A stretch of DNA of 37,467 bases, from positions 1 to 37,467 of the forward strand of contig WAKU01000106.1 of the NCBI GenBank assembly GCA_015523195.1. Reading direction: 5' to 3'. The position numbers and the translations under genes are program-made. The notes below the pieces were generated by a model, which made no database searches, was not told where the DNA came from, and saw only the letters and a list, made by a program, of their open reading frames with translations. Positions 17,456 through 28,866 of this stretch are shown in pieces. This stretch comes from Thermococcus sp. GTDB lineage: Archaea > Methanobacteriota_B > Thermococci > Thermococcales > Thermococcaceae. Position 1 is the first letter of the stretch. Every line of letters starts with the position of its first letter.

Positions 17456-18639
17456 CTTGGAGGTACGATGTCGTTGTGGTTGGTTCTGGAATTGCAGGCC
17501 CTATAATCGCTAAAAACGTTGCTAAAGCCGGCTACTCAGTCCTTCTCATCGACAAGAAGCCCGCCATTGGAAGCCCGAAGCAGTGCGCCGAGGGCATAAG
17601 CGTGAAGGTCTTCAAAGAGTACGGCATCCCCTACGACAGGCGCTTCATCAACCGCGAGATCTACGGGGCCAAGCTCTACTCCCCGAGCGGCTACGAGCTG
17701 GAACTGCGCTACAAAGATGTCAGCGGCGTGATCCTCGAGAGGAAGGTCTTCGACAAGATGCTCGCTTATTACGCGGCAAAGGCAGGGGCCGACGTTCTGG
17801 CGAGAACCGAGGCACTCGATGTAATAAAGAAGGACGGCAGGATAGCTGGAATCCGGGCCAAGCACGAGGACGAGCCGGTTGAGATATACGCGGACATTAT
17901 CGTCGCGGCGGATGGCGTCGAGAGCACGATAGCAAGGAAAGCGGGGATAAACACCTACGCCCCACCACATGAGTTCGATTCGAGCTATGAATACGAGATG
18001 CTCATAGAGGGCTTTGACCCGGATCTGATCCACCTCTGGTTCGGGAACGAGGTTGCTCCGAGAGGCTACGTCTGGGTCTTCCCGAAGGACGAGGACAGAG
18101 CTAATGTGGGGATAGGCATAGCCTCAGACCACCCGCAGACCGCTAAATACTACCTCGACAAGTGGCTGAGGGAGAGGGGCATCCCGACTAAGAAGATACT
18201 TGAGGTAAACGTCGGCGTCGTCCCGGTGGGCGGCTTCGTAAGGGAACTTGCCAAGGGCAACGTGGTCGTTGTTGGCGACGCAGCCCGTCAGGTGAACCCG
18301 ATGCACGGAGGAGGAATGGCCGAGGCGATGGAAGCTGGAACCATAGCGAGCAAGTGGATCGTAAAGGCCCTCGAAGAGGAGAACATCTCACTGCTCCAGA
18401 ACTACACGAGGGAGTGGTGGGAAACGGACGGAAAGAGGCTTGAGCGGATCCTGAAGGTCAGGCGCGTTACGGAGAAGCTCACGGACGAAGACCTCGACCT
18501 CTTCATACGTGTATTGAGCGGCGCCGACGCGGAGAAGATAGCGAGCGGGAACTACTTTGAGGTCATCAAAGCCCTTATCAAGAACCCGAAGGTCATGATG
18601 AGCCCCAGGAGGATAAGGCTCCTGAAAGAACTGCTTTGA
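17452..18639 (+). CDS. Geranylgeranyl reductase (archaeal lipid saturation)
   Basis: FAD-dependent reductase that saturates the geranylgeranyl chains of archaeal membrane lipids. The 395-residue protein begins [20 protein letters not shown] (Rossmann FAD site) and shows the conserved [10 protein letters not shown] with Cys45, a substrate-side residue in this family. The motif [21 protein letters not shown] binds the FAD ribityl/phosphate, with a helical C-terminus after it. ATG 17452 overlaps the ferredoxin stop and has GGAGGTGAGAG upstream. Last gene of surR-ferredoxin-GGR. Its last 88 bases are antisense to the end of the convergent beta-propeller gene. An oligo-T run (18669-18674) follows. 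Confidence 0.93.
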   Translation: MTWRYDVVVVGSGIAGPIIAKNVAKAGYSVLLIDKKPAIGSPKQCAEGISVKVFKEYGIPYDRRFINREIYGAKLYSPSGYELELRYKDVSGVILERKVFDKMLAYYAAKAGADVLARTEALDVIKKDGRIAGIRAKHEDEPVEIYADIIVAADGVESTIARKAGINTYAPPHEFDSSYEYEMLIEGFDPDLIHLWFGNEVAPRGYVWVFPKDEDRANVGIGIASDHPQTAKYYLDKWLRERGIPTKKILEVNVGVVPVGGFVRELAKGNVVVVGDAARQVNPMHGGGMAEAMEAGTIASKWIVKALEEENISLLQNYTREWWETDGKRLERILKVRRVTEKLTDEDLDLFIRVLSGADAEKIASGNYFEVIKALIKNPKVMMSPRRIRLLKELL

Positions 18640-21068
18640 GGGGTTGAACTCTCCCCCTCTGGGATCTCTTTTTTCACCACGTCCACGGGCAAATGCCAAG
18701 GTCTTTCTTTGACGTTTAAACCAGAGACGTACACCGTAGCCGGAGGATCCGGCTCCTGGGAGATTATTGCAGCACTTAAAGGCTTTAGCAGAACACCTCT
18801 TTTCACCGTGATGTTCAGGCATTCGTTAGAGTATTCCGGAGCATTGTGTGAGAACCATCCCATGAAAATCTTCCAGCCGTCGCTATAGAAAGATGCGCTG
18901 CCGACGAAGTATATCCTCCCTGCTGATTCATTGATGTAGAGGCCGCTTATCGCCCCCTCCGCCCTCCGCAGTTCAAGGTCTATCCTGTACTGAGTGTTGG
19001 GGGCTATAACGTAGATCCAGGGCCTTCCGTCAGTATGGCCCGAGATGTACACCAAGTTTCTATAAACCGAAACATCTGAGGGCATCGTTGTTTGGCCGAA
19101 GTCGTACCTCCCCGCCCTAACATCACTTCCATTTTGCGAGAGTTCTAAAAAGAGGCCGTAGGATCCAGGCATACTAATCTTCCAAGCGTACCCAGCGGCA
19201 AAAATCGATTTTCCATGTGCCTCCACCGACGTAAACTGTCCGTAGGTTACGTTCAGAACCTTGGACCATCTAACTTTCCCCTCCGGAGAGAGCGAGAGGA
19301 TCCAGGGCTTTCGCTTAACAGGCCGACCGCCACCGTTGAGGTAGCCAACTGCCACTATGTTGCCCTCCCCATCGAATGCCACATCTTTCAAGCTATCGCT
19401 CAGACTTCCCCCAAAAACCCTGTACCAGAGAACGTCCCCGTTACCATCCAACAACATCACGAAGGCGTTTTTGTCACCAACGTTGTTGATCGTTTCCCCC
19501 ACGATAGCTATTTTTCCGTCCTTGACCGCCGCGGCACTGGCAGAAGTTCTCTCATCGATCTCGTATTTTTTGGCCCACACAACATCCCCATTCAGGGATA
19601 ACTTCGCGATAAGGGCCTTGCCCAGAGAGACGACGTTCCCTTCGAAGACAGTGCCCACGAGGATCGTATCGCCATCGGTTTCCACATCTTGGATCTCAGC
19701 CCCGTTGAGCGCAGTTAGAACCGTTGCGTTAATTTCATCTTTATCTGCCGTTACTACCAAAGCTTTGTCTCTTAAGAACCCCACGTGCCCTGCAGCAACT
19801 ACATTCCCCCTTTGAACGATTCCAGCCAAAGTCCCGTCCTTTATGGAATAAAGCCAAACTTCATGCCAGCGATCGGAGTAATAGCCGACGTCCCCAACAG
19901 TAGCCCCCTCCCGGCTTAATACGATGTCACTGGCCTTTAGCGTCCGCTTCACCACTTCAAAACTAACCTCACCCTCTTTCACGGTGATCTTCTCAAGGGG
20001 ACTAACGTTTTCAATCCTGCCAGATGAAAGTTTTTTCAGGTTCAGCAGGGCGTCAACCCCCGGTTTTGTTAGGTCTACGACCCTCTTCTCTGCTAAAACA
20101 ACGTAATCCCCAGTTACCCCGACGATTGTTCGATTGAAGAACACCATCCTTTTGTCCTCTGGAAACAGCACCGCCTGGCTTTCGTTGAAAACTCCCCAAA
20201 TCAAAGGAGATCCATCAACGATAGCCCCGTGGAGGAAGCCCTCTCTCCTTCCGGGGTAAAGTTCCGCAAATGCCTTATCTCCAAAGCGAATTACGAACGC
20301 TTCCGTTCTGTTATCATCTATCCTCCTGCCGTATATAAGCAGATCTCCGTTTGAGGGGAGGGCCCCGTCAGGGATGTCAAAACCACCGACATCAAGTTTT
20401 CTCTGTCCAAGTAGCTCGCCTCCATAGGAAAACTCAAGAACCCAGATATCGCTTGAGTTTTCCCTCCCAACTTGGCCCACGACCGCGATGCTATCGCCGG
20501 TATCTACAACAGCCGAGAACGAAGTAAAAGCACCTGCCCGGTACGTCCGATGCCATTTAACGTTCCCATCTTGCGATATTGCCAGTATCCAAGCCACATG
20601 AGGCGTTTTCTCTCCGCCCCATCGAGTTCCAACGAGAACCAGGGCCCCTCCTTTGGTCAGGAGGGCATCTTCAAAACGGGGAAAGGATGACGCCTTAAAC
20701 CTCTTAGCCCACAACACCTCCCCGTCTTCATCGACTTTTATCACCGTCCCATCCCCGATTACAAAAAATCCGTCCTTAGCTCGGACCAATACATTTGGGA
20801 TCATGCTCAGTCCATACTTTTTCAACCATTTTACCTTTCCACTCCCAGATAAGCGTATCAGGGCAAATGCGTTTCCTTCCCTATCGTATCTTGTGTCGTA
20901 CACATACCCACCAACTAAGGCACCGTCCTTCAGAGGAAGAAACGATGTGAGTATGAGCTCATAGTACTCAACAGGGGCCACTGTAGCCGACGGTGCTCCG
21001 TATCCGAAGACAGGGGGAGACAAGATCAGTGTGACGAGGACAATCAGTACACCGGCTCTCCATCCCAT
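18552..21068 (-). CDS. Secreted, membrane-anchored beta-propeller-like repeat protein
   Basis: Family not certain. The 838-residue protein starts with a signal peptide ([20 protein letters not shown]) and contains at least six copies of a strand motif G-x-V-x-[55 protein letters not shown]. Each is accompanied by IxxVGxT-like strands, the signature of bladed propellers (PQQ-like type). A Ser/Thr-rich linker (SSTPQSSS) and a hydrophobic helix ([17 protein letters not shown]) end the protein, a C-terminal anchor. That tail is encoded antisense to GGR. ATG 21068 was chosen; TATA-like TTTTTAAG about 30 bases upstream gives a nearly leaderless mRNA. Role in surface binding is only inferred. Confidence 0.8.
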   Translation of the reverse strand: MGWRAGVLIVLVTLILSPPVFGYGAPSATVAPVEYYELILTSFLPLKDGALVGGYVYDTRYDREGNAFALIRLSGSGKVKWLKKYGLSMIPNVLVRAKDGFFVIGDGTVIKVDEDGEVLWAKRFKASSFPRFEDALLTKGGALVLVGTRWGGEKTPHVAWILAISQDGNVKWHRTYRAGAFTSFSAVVDTGDSIAVVGQVGRENSSDIWVLEFSYGGELLGQRKLDVGGFDIPDGALPSNGDLLIYGRRIDDNRTEAFVIRFGDKAFAELYPGRREGFLHGAIVDGSPLIWGVFNESQAVLFPEDKRMVFFNRTIVGVTGDYVVLAEKRVVDLTKPGVDALLNLKKLSSGRIENVSPLEKITVKEGEVSFEVVKRTLKASDIVLSREGATVGDVGYYSDRWHEVWLYSIKDGTLAGIVQRGNVVAAGHVGFLRDKALVVTADKDEINATVLTALNGAEIQDVETDGDTILVGTVFEGNVVSLGKALIAKLSLNGDVVWAKKYEIDERTSASAAAVKDGKIAIVGETINNVGDKNAFVMLLDGNGDVLWYRVFGGSLSDSLKDVAFDGEGNIVAVGYLNGGGRPVKRKPWILSLSPEGKVRWSKVLNVTYGQFTSVEAHGKSIFAAGYAWKISMPGSYGLFLELSQNGSDVRAGRYDFGQTTMPSDVSVYRNLVYISGHTDGRPWIYVIAPNTQYRIDLELRRAEGAISGLYINESAGRIYFVGSASFYSDGWKIFMGWFSHNAPEYSNECLNITVKRGVLLKPLSAAIISQEPDPPATVYVSGLNVKERPWHLPVDVVKKEIPEGESSTPQSSSFRSLILLGLIMTFGFLIRALMTSK

Positions 21069-21093
21069 AATATAACAATTGAAGCACTTCCTC

Positions 21094-21891
21094 TTAAAAA
21101 CCTTCACGGGTGATCTTCATAAATCCCCTTCCCCTTTTTACATACAGGGCGTCAATTTTCCCCAGCTCTATACTTCCCAAGCCAAAGTGAACCTTTTTCT
21201 TGGAGGAGAGCGAATAAAAAACCTCCTTTCCGCCGATTATAGCGGGTTCAAGACCCCCCGGCAGCTCTCCGACTTCATCAATGGTTCCGTTTATAATGGG
21301 CAGGGGATCCACATCGATTCCAGCTTCGACCTCGAGGAGAAGCAACTCCACCGCCTCATCAAAAAGCGGAGGGAAAAGCCCATAGAGCCTCCGTACGGCC
21401 TTCAGAAGAACCGGAAACCTCCTGTCTCCCTTCCCAATGCCGTAGCCGATGGAGTAGAGCGGATTCCTCACCGGCCTCCCGTGAAGAGCGTTCCGCAGCT
21501 TTACGACCCTGTTGGCCCAGACCATGGTTGGCTTTGGCTCCCCGAGGAGGGAAAAGCGCTTGTCAATGGAGAAGCCCCTCTCGGGATCCAAGTTCTTGAG
21601 CGGAGAAAGCCAGAGGTCGAGTTCCGGCTCGTTGATCAAGAGATGACTGGCTCTGAGAACGGAAAGGGCGTCCAAGAACAGACCGTAGGAGTCCTCGACG
21701 AGGTCGTCTCTTCCGGTCGAGAAGGCATAAAGACTTGCATCACCGAGTCCAAGGATGAAGGTCGACTGGACCCCAAAGAGCGCCTCCAGAGTCACCTCTC
21801 CGAGTCTGAGTTTGTCCCTCAGTTCCTCAAGGAACTCGCGGGCGTTGTCGAGCAGAACCCCCGCAGTTCTCTCCCACTCGTCCATACTCAT
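21094..21891 (-). CDS. Uncharacterised 265-aa protein downstream of topoisomerase
   Basis: I do not recognise it. It is a soluble, mostly helical protein (N-terminal two-thirds: NAREFLEELRDKLRLGEVTL, a Gly/Leu-rich centre, KAVRRLYGLFPPLFDEAVEL) with a short beta-looking C-terminus that includes a Gly-rich piece (GELPGGLEPAIIGGKEV). There are no cysteines, signal peptide or membrane segment. ATG 21891 lies 24 bases after the topoisomerase stop; ATG 21885 is also possible and no strong SD is visible. Probably co-transcribed with topA. The TATA of the downstream propeller gene falls at its 3' end. Repair or DNA topology is suggested only by context. Confidence 0.78.
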   Translation of the reverse strand: MSMDEWERTAGVLLDNAREFLEELRDKLRLGEVTLEALFGVQSTFILGLGDASLYAFSTGRDDLVEDSYGLFLDALSVLRASHLLINEPELDLWLSPLKNLDPERGFSIDKRFSLLGEPKPTMVWANRVVKLRNALHGRPVRNPLYSIGYGIGKGDRRFPVLLKAVRRLYGLFPPLFDEAVELLLLEVEAGIDVDPLPIINGTIDEVGELPGGLEPAIIGGKEVFYSLSSKKKVHFGLGSIELGKIDALYVKRGRGFMKITREGF

Positions 21892-21915
21892 AAATCGAGC
21901 AAAGGGAAGATAAGG

Positions 21916-24051
21916 CTATCGCCTCTTCCACTCCTCGCAGTTCATGTCGAGGCATATCTCGTACTCCCTGCCCTTCTCCCGGATCTTGACGACGGGGGCG
22001 CCGTTGCAGCAGGTCTTTCCGGTTGGGATGACCTGGCCGCGCTGGAGAATCGGATATGTTACATCGCACTTCGGCCAGTTGGAACAGCCCACGAACCTTT
22101 TTCCCGTCTTCCTGTTGTACCTGAGCACCAGGTCACCGCCGCACTTCGGGCACTTCCCGAGGACGAGCCTTTCCCTACTTCCGGCCCTCCCACTCTCACC
22201 GGCTTTTGATGATGAATTAGATTTGGACTTTTCCACCTTCACGGAGTCCTTTGAAGTCGTAACTCCGGTTCCAGTTGTTTCGAGGAGCATCCTGCCAATG
22301 TCAAGTTCCTTCTCCTTGAAGACCTTGAGGATTTTGACAAGCTGGTTTCTGCTTTCCGCGATGACCTCTTCCTTCCTCGCCTTTCCGGCCATTATCTCTT
22401 CCATCTTCTCCTCAAAGGCCTTCGTTAGTTCGACGCTCACTATCTCCGGCACGTTCTTCTCAAGGGCCTCGACGACGCGCGTCCCGAGGGGGGTCACCTT
22501 GATCTTCCTCTTCCCCTCGATGTAGCCCCTCTGGTAGAGGGTCTCAAGGATCTGGGCGCGCGTCGCCTTCGTTCCTATTCCCAAATCCTCCATCCTCTTG
22601 ATGACGGAAGCGGGTGAATAGCGGGCAGGAGGTTTGGTCTTCTTCTTCTCGCGCTTTATCTGGATAACCTTTACCGGCTCGCCCTCCCTGAAGGACGGCA
22701 GAAGAACCTCGTCGAACTTGACGTATTCGCCGTAGACCTTAAGCCAGCCCTCTTTGAGGGTTCTGGCTCCGCTGAGGATGAAGCGGTGGGAGTTGGAGTT
22801 TATGATGACCTTCATTATCTCCCTCACCGCCGGCTCCATGAACAAGGCGAGGAAGCGCCTGACTATGAGGTCGTAGAGGTTTCCCTCGTCCTTTGTGAGC
22901 TCTCCCGGCTTGGGCAACTCGCCCGTCGGGTAGATTGCCGGATGTGCTGGGTCTTCCTTTCTTCCTTCGACGGGCTTGAGCTTTTCTTTGCCCAAAAGCT
23001 CGTGGGCGAAGGGCTTGTACTCGGGAAGTTTGGCGAGTTTCTGGATTATCGAGCGAAAGTTCAGGTTCTTCGGGAGCTTCTGCGAGCTTGTCCTCGGATA
23101 CGACGATAATCCACGCTCATACAAGCGCTGTGCAAGCTCCAACGTCTTCTTCGGGCTGTATCCGAAGGCAGAATAAGCCTCCCTCTGCAGGGTTCCGAGG
23201 TCGAAGGGGACTGGAGGGTTCCTCTTCTGCTGTTTGACATCAACCCTCTCGACGAACGCCGGCCCCTTCTTCGCCTCGTCTACGATGCGCTTGGCCTCTT
23301 TTTCGTCAAAGATTCTCTCCTTCTCGTAGGTTGCCGTGTAGGTTTCGCCGTTCTTCTCAAGGATCATCTTTATGATCCAATACGGAGTCGGCTTGAAGTT
23401 GGCTATTTCCCTCTCCCTCTCGACGAGGAACTTCAGCGTTGGCCCCTGGACGCGACCGGTTGAGAGAACCATCCACTTCCCGCTCGCCCGCTTTATCGCG
23501 GAAGTGAGGGCCCTTGAAAGGTTAACTCCCCAGTACCAGTCTAAAACGTGGCGCGCTATTCCAGCATCGGCCATGCCGAAGTTTATCGTCGGTTCCATGT
23601 TGTACCATGCCTTCAGGAGGTCTTTCTTTGTCAAAGCGGAGAACTTCATCCTTTTCGCCTTCGAAGGGTCAACGCCGCAGGCGTATTTGAGGGCGGTATA
23701 ACCTATGACCTCCCCCTCGGTGTCGTAGTCGCAGGCAACCACGAACTCATCAGCCCGCTTTGCGAGCGCTGCTAAGGCCTTGATGTAGTCTTTGGCGTAG
23801 CCCTTCCCCTTCTCAGCGGCGTAGACGGGCACCCACTCGATGTCGAAGACGGGGTAGCCGTAGGTCTTGGTTTTGGGCGCCAATGAGAAGAGGTGGCCGA
23901 CGGCCGGGGCAACGATGACCTTCTTCCCGTCGCGCGTGAACTCGTAGTAGCTCACCTTTCCAATAGTCTTTCTCACTGGCTTGCCCTCGGCCAAGGCGTA
24001 GGCGATCTTTCTCGCGACGTTGGGCTTCTCCGCGATGATGAGCGTTACCAT
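21916..24051 (-). CDS. topA: DNA topoisomerase type IA (archaeal topoisomerase I/III)
   Basis: Relaxes negatively supercoiled DNA through a 5'-phosphotyrosine intermediate. The 711 residues hold an N-terminal Toprim domain ([10 protein letters not shown] with Glu8; [11 protein letters not shown] with Asp108, Asp110, Glu112), the [14 protein letters not shown] signature, and catalytic Tyr318 in [12 protein letters not shown] winged/gate region with [20 protein letters not shown] follows. The C-terminus carries a topoisomerase zinc finger ([17 protein letters not shown]...CSNWPKC) and a last Cys cluster ([17 protein letters not shown]). It is not a reverse gyrase because no helicase domain is fused. 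ATG 24051 has AAGGTG upstream and a TATA (ATTTTTATAG, 24090-24081). It diverges from the 166-aa gene. Confidence 0.95.
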   Translation of the reverse strand: MVTLIIAEKPNVARKIAYALAEGKPVRKTIGKVSYYEFTRDGKKVIVAPAVGHLFSLAPKTKTYGYPVFDIEWVPVYAAEKGKGYAKDYIKALAALAKRADEFVVACDYDTEGEVIGYTALKYACGVDPSKAKRMKFSALTKKDLLKAWYNMEPTINFGMADAGIARHVLDWYWGVNLSRALTSAIKRASGKWMVLSTGRVQGPTLKFLVEREREIANFKPTPYWIIKMILEKNGETYTATYEKERIFDEKEAKRIVDEAKKGPAFVERVDVKQQKRNPPVPFDLGTLQREAYSAFGYSPKKTLELAQRLYERGLSSYPRTSSQKLPKNLNFRSIIQKLAKLPEYKPFAHELLGKEKLKPVEGRKEDPAHPAIYPTGELPKPGELTKDEGNLYDLIVRRFLALFMEPAVREIMKVIINSNSHRFILSGARTLKEGWLKVYGEYVKFDEVLLPSFREGEPVKVIQIKREKKKTKPPARYSPASVIKRMEDLGIGTKATRAQILETLYQRGYIEGKRKIKVTPLGTRVVEALEKNVPEIVSVELTKAFEEKMEEIMAGKARKEEVIAESRNQLVKILKVFKEKELDIGRMLLETTGTGVTTSKDSVKVEKSKSNSSSKAGESGRAGSRERLVLGKCPKCGGDLVLRYNRKTGKRFVGCSNWPKCDVTYPILQRGQVIPTGKTCCNGAPVVKIREKGREYEICLDMNCEEWKRR

Positions 24052-24162
24052 GGCGACACCTTGAGGGGGTATGGTCAGGCCTATAAAAATCCTGCGGAGG
24101 AACCGAATCCGCTGGAACAAAGCCTTATAACTCCCCGCCCTACTTTCGGTTAGGTGCCGGGC

Positions 24163-24663
24163 ATGAGGGGAAGTGTGAGCAAGGTGATAAGCTTTCAGGA
24201 TGAGGAGGAGTTCCTGAGGGAGATGGACGATGCCATGGAGGCCTTCTCCTATCTGGCCACGAGGTACGGCCACAACCCGATAGAGGGCGTTCTGCCCTGG
24301 GACTACATCGGGATTCGGGACGAGGAGGGTCTCAGGATCTTTCGCGTTGGCGAGTTCCCCTACGTCAAAGGTCTGTTGAAGCTCGACCTTGGGAGGATAA
24401 AGACCCTTGAGGAGTATTTCGATGAGATGGAGAGCAAGTGGGACGAGCTCAGCGTCGAGGACATAAAGCACTTCGCCGACATGATGAACGAGGCCCTTGG
24501 GGAGGAGCGGGTCTACTACGAGGCCTACGACCTCGGTCTTGACAGGAACACCGCCTACGTGATCATAAACGTCGCAAACCTTCACTACTTGGAGGGCGTG
24601 CTCGACGGGGAGGACAGGGAACTGTTTGAGGCGGCCGTTAAAATCCTCCTCAAGTACATCTGA
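24163..24663 (+). CDS. Uncharacterised acidic protein (166 aa)
   Basis: No family recognised. A soluble acidic protein with sequence features such as [36 protein letters not shown], a helical middle ([15 protein letters not shown]) and a hydrophobic [20 protein letters not shown] near the C-terminus; no cysteine or membrane helix. ATG 24163 has AGGTG at SD distance; GTG 24154 is the alternative. TATA-like CTTATAACT lies at about 24123-24131. First gene of a probable operon with the 86-aa gene, queE and trm-G10, divergent from topA. A link to tRNA modification is a weak inference from the downstream genes. Confidence 0.78.
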   Translation: MRGSVSKVISFQDEEEFLREMDDAMEAFSYLATRYGHNPIEGVLPWDYIGIRDEEGLRIFRVGEFPYVKGLLKLDLGRIKTLEEYFDEMESKWDELSVEDIKHFADMMNEALGEERVYYEAYDLGLDRNTAYVIINVANLHYLEGVLDGEDRELFEAAVKILLKYI

Positions 24664-24695
24664 CCGCTTCACTGTAAAACGGAGGAGGTGGGAGC

Positions 24696-24956
24696 TTGCT
24701 CTTCAAGAAAAGGGGCGTCTTCACAGGGGAGGACGCGGAAAAAGTAATCGAGTGGATGAGCGGCCAGCCGGGGGAGAGGGAGCTCATAATAATGGCCGAG
24801 GAGGTCACCGACGAGGCGAAAAGAAGACTCTGGGACTACGCGAGGGCGGTTCAGCTCATGGCCGACATGACCGGAGAAGACAGGGGCGTCAGGGTTGAGA
24901 TACTGGAGGGCTTCGTGAGCGATAGGGTGAGGGGGATTGACGTCGAGGAGCTCTGA
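24696..24956 (+). CDS. Uncharacterised 86-aa protein with TTG start
   Basis: No family recognised. The strong SD GGAGGTG (24684-24690) is six bases before TTG 24696, which decides the start; no in-frame ATG lies nearby. The protein is helical and charged: [20 protein letters not shown], then [32 protein letters not shown], and a final beta-like [14 protein letters not shown]. It has no cysteine and no membrane segment. It follows the 166-aa gene by 32 bases and precedes queE by nine, so it is probably co-transcribed. Function unknown. Confidence 0.75.
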   Translation: MLFKKRGVFTGEDAEKVIEWMSGQPGERELIIMAEEVTDEAKRRLWDYARAVQLMADMTGEDRGVRVEILEGFVSDRVRGIDVEEL

Positions 24957-24965
24957 GGTGTTCGG

Positions 24966-25727
24966 ATGAAGATCGTAATGGCCGAGGTCTTCAACAGCTG
25001 GCAGGGTGAGGGGGGCAGCTTAGAGGGGAGCGCCTTTGGAAGGAGGCAGATCTTCGTCCGCTTCGCCGGCTGCGACCTTCATTGTGTTTACTGCGACTCC
25101 AAGCAGTACATAGATGCCTCCCGCGTTTCCCGCTGGCGCTATGAACTCGAACCCTTCACCGGGAGGTTTGAGTACAAGCCGAATCCGGCTTCGCTTGGGG
25201 AGGTCGTTGATGCCGTTCTAAGGCTTGATACCGGCGACGTACACTCGATAAGCTACACCGGAGGAGAGCCGACGCTCCAGACAAAGGCCCTGAAGGCCCT
25301 TATGGGGGAGATGAAAGACCTCGGCTTCGACAACTTCCTCGAAACCCACGGCGGACTGCCGGAGCTGATTGAGGAGGTGGCTTCTCTGACTGACTACGCG
25401 AGCGTTGATATAAAGGACGAGAGCGCTAAAGCTACCGGGGACTGGAGGAACCTCGTCCTCAGGGAGATCGAGAGCATAAGGATCCTAAAAGAAGCCGGCG
25501 CAAAGACCTACGCCAAGCTCGTCGTTACCAGCGAGACCAAGCTTGAGAACGTCCGCTGGTACGCGGGACTTCTCAAGGGTCTTGCCCCGCTGGCGATACA
25601 GCCGAGGGAACCGATTGAGATAAGCCAGGGTAGGCTCATGGAAATCTACCGCGAGGCAGCTGAGGTATTAGGAAGGAAGAACGTCGGGCTGAGCTTTCAG
25701 GTGCACAAGTACCTGAAGGTTCTGTGA
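24966..25727 (+). CDS. queE: 7-carboxy-7-deazaguanine synthase QueE (archaeosine pathway)
   Basis: Radical SAM enzyme converting carboxytetrahydropterin to 7-carboxy-7-deazaguanine, a precursor of archaeosine at tRNA position 15. The 253 residues include VFNSWQGEGGSLEG at the N-terminus (substrate/SAM region) and the cluster motif Cys36-X3-Cys40-X2-Cys43 (GCDLHCVYCDS). A GGEPTLQ motif and SVDIKDES follow, with a C-terminal QVHKYLKVL tail. ATG 24966 has GAGGTG upstream. It lies nine bases after the 86-aa gene and nine before the tRNA G10 methyltransferase, consistent with a tRNA-modification operon. Confidence 0.93.
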   Translation: MKIVMAEVFNSWQGEGGSLEGSAFGRRQIFVRFAGCDLHCVYCDSKQYIDASRVSRWRYELEPFTGRFEYKPNPASLGEVVDAVLRLDTGDVHSISYTGGEPTLQTKALKALMGEMKDLGFDNFLETHGGLPELIEEVASLTDYASVDIKDESAKATGDWRNLVLREIESIRILKEAGAKTYAKLVVTSETKLENVRWYAGLLKGLAPLAIQPREPIEISQGRLMEIYREAAEVLGRKNVGLSFQVHKYLKVL

Positions 25728-25736
25728 GGTGGTGGC

Positions 25737-26741
25737 ATGCTCTACGTTGGGATACTCGGGAGCCTTCCCGGGATGGCGGTGGATGAAATCGGGGCCATGC
25801 TCGAACTGGCGGGCGGGGAAATAGCCGGCAGGGATTACCTCTTTCTGAAGCTTGATGCCGATGAGGGCGCGTTCCCCTACCTCGATAGGCTTGGGCTCGC
25901 CCATGAGTATGGAAAGCTTGTCATAGAGGCTGATTCGATCCGCGAACTCCTCGCAAGGGCCGAGGAAGCGGACTGGCCCATCAAGGGGACTTTCAAGGTG
26001 GACACAGAGACGATGGCGAACTGCAGGCACAACGTCCTCGACCTTCCGAGAAAGCTCGGGGCGGTCATAGCTACCCGGGGGTTTAAAGTGAACCTCTCAA
26101 GGCCTGATACTGTAGTTAGGGTCTACTGCGGTGAGAGGCTCTACGCAGGGATAAGAACCCGCTACTTTGACCCCAAGGACTTTGAGAGAAGGAAGGCCCA
26201 CCGCAGGCCATTCTTCAGGCCCATATCGCTCCACCCCCGCCTCTCCCGTGCCCTCGTGAACCTGACAAAAGCGAAGAAGGAGCTCCTCGACCCCTTCATG
26301 GGGGCAGGGGGGATACTGATTGAGGCCGGCCTCATCGGCCTGAGGGTCTACGGCGTCGACATAAAACCAGAGATGGTCGAGGGGGCTGAAATGAACCTCA
26401 GGTACTATGGGGTAAGGGATTACGAGCTCAGGGTTGGTGATGCTACAAAGCTGGAGGAGCTGTTTTCCGGCAAGAGGTTCGAGGCCATAGCCACGGATCC
26501 GCCGTACGGCACCTCAGCGACCCTTGCGGGCAGGGACAGGGACGAGCTGTACCGAAAGGCCCTTGAGAGCATGTACGCCGTCTTGGCCAAAGGCGGGCGC
26601 TTAGCGATAGCGTTTCCCGTTGGTTTCAACGGGAGGATCGAGGCTGAGAAGGTTGGCTTCAGGCTCCTCGAAATGTACTACCAGCGCGTTCACAAGAGCT
26701 TGGAGAGGTACTTCTACGTCTTTGAGAAGGGGCATGGGTGA
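25737..26741 (+). CDS. tRNA (guanine-10-N2) methyl/dimethyltransferase (THUMP, Trm-G10)
   Basis: Dimethylates guanosine 10 of tRNA. At 334 residues, the N-terminal half (about 1-160) is a THUMP-containing tRNA-binding region ([33 protein letters not shown]). The C-terminal Rossmann-like methyltransferase has [19 protein letters not shown] for SAM binding and the catalytic Asp254-Pro-Pro-Tyr ([10 protein letters not shown]). The N-terminal half, size and motif order match archaeal Trm-G10 (PAB1283 type) and not plain Trm11. ATG 25737 is preceded by GAGGTGGTGGC. It is the last gene of the queE cluster; a short T-rich run (26758-26763) follows. Confidence 0.9.
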   Translation: MLYVGILGSLPGMAVDEIGAMLELAGGEIAGRDYLFLKLDADEGAFPYLDRLGLAHEYGKLVIEADSIRELLARAEEADWPIKGTFKVDTETMANCRHNVLDLPRKLGAVIATRGFKVNLSRPDTVVRVYCGERLYAGIRTRYFDPKDFERRKAHRRPFFRPISLHPRLSRALVNLTKAKKELLDPFMGAGGILIEAGLIGLRVYGVDIKPEMVEGAEMNLRYYGVRDYELRVGDATKLEELFSGKRFEAIATDPPYGTSATLAGRDRDELYRKALESMYAVLAKGGRLAIAFPVGFNGRIEAEKVGFRLLEMYYQRVHKSLERYFYVFEKGHG

Positions 26742-26766
26742 GTTACCACCGGGTAGGGTTTTTAGA

Positions 26767-26823
26767 ATTTTGCACTTTCACCCGTTCTGTGTGCAAAATG
26801 TGAATAGAAAAGGCTTATATATT
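26767..26823 (+). promoter_or_regulatory. Inverted repeat and TATA before the 69-aa gene
   Basis: The arms ATTTTGCAC (26767-26775) and GTGCAAAAT (26791-26799) match perfectly with a 15-base spacer, and a second pair TTCAC (26777-26781) / GTGAA (26800-26804) extends the pattern. TATA-like CTTATATATTCC follows at 26812-26823, about 22-30 bases before ATG 26845, so the mRNA should be leaderless. The repeat lies just upstream of the TATA, fitting an activator or operator more than a hairpin terminator. Confidence 0.6.
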
Positions 26824-26844
26824 CCAAAGTGTCACAGTTTATTG

Positions 26845-28338
<1,494 letters not shown>

Positions 28339-28818
28339 ATGGGGGTTAGGAAGGTCAGCTTAGCCCTGTTCGTGTTTGGGCTCTTTTTGTTTTTGACGGC
28401 AGCCAGCGCCAGTGCCGGCTACACCTACAACAACCACGCAAGTGTCAAAGTTGAGGGCAAGAACATCTTTGGATGGACTATGGCGTGGGTAAAGTCCGAG
28501 TGGACCTTCGCCACGAAGCCAGATGGAACCTTCCTGCTTGACAACGATGACACCTTCCATGAGACTGACCACGGTGGACACTGGCCGGACGATGGTTCCT
28601 GGGGCTACACGAGCACCAACCCGTCCTCGACGGCCCTCTCATTTTACGGCCAGTTCACCCTTCACTCACCCTTCAACTCTATCAGTGGGATAGTCTACAA
28701 CAAGGTCGTCTACCACACATGGGATCACACCTACGCTTGGTACAGGGGCGTTAAGGGTAAGAGCCTTGAGTGGGAATCCCTGCCATTGCCGCCAATTGAA
28801 GTTAGTGTGGACGTTTGA
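28339..28818 (+). CDS. Small secreted Trp/His-rich protein, unknown family
   Basis: No family recognised. A 159-residue precursor: signal peptide (KVSLALFVFGLFLFLTAASASA, cleavage likely after residue 26), then a mature part of about 133 residues with no cysteine, eight Trp and many His/Tyr (GWTMAWVKSEW, DTFHETDHGGHWPDDGSW, VYHTWDHTYAWY). This pattern suggests an extracellular beta-sheet domain. ATG 28339 has AGGAGG five bases upstream. It is followed by a T-run (28828-28838) and by a membrane protein and ABC transporter on the same strand. The gene order (secreted small protein, membrane partner, ABC transporter) recalls lactococcin-972-type loci, but I see no convincing sequence match. Confidence 0.8.
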   Translation: MGVRKVSLALFVFGLFLFLTAASASAGYTYNNHASVKVEGKNIFGWTMAWVKSEWTFATKPDGTFLLDNDDTFHETDHGGHWPDDGSWGYTSTNPSSTALSFYGQFTLHSPFNSISGIVYNKVVYHTWDHTYAWYRGVKGKSLEWESLPLPPIEVSVDV

Positions 28819-28827
28819 CCCCCAATC

Positions 28828-28838
28828 TTTTTATTTTT
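28828..28838 (+). terminator. Internal oligo-T run after the secreted-protein gene
   Basis: TTTTTATTTTT starts ten bases after the stop at 28818. In Thermococcales such a run can terminate transcription, here possibly only partly, which would make the first gene much more abundant than the downstream transporter genes. Confidence 0.5.
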
Positions 28839-28866
28839 GGGCTTGAACAAGATGCGGGGTGCCATG

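Noticed and set aside
24052-24672. N-terminal extension of the topoisomerase frame
   Set aside because: It is antisense to the 166-aa gene, crosses both promoters, and the Toprim start [10 protein letters not shown] with SD is at 24051.
28339-28818. Assigning the secreted protein to the lactococcin 972 family
   Set aside because: Only the gene order is similar; the mature sequence is longer and I see no clear shared motif, so it is kept as a hypothesis.
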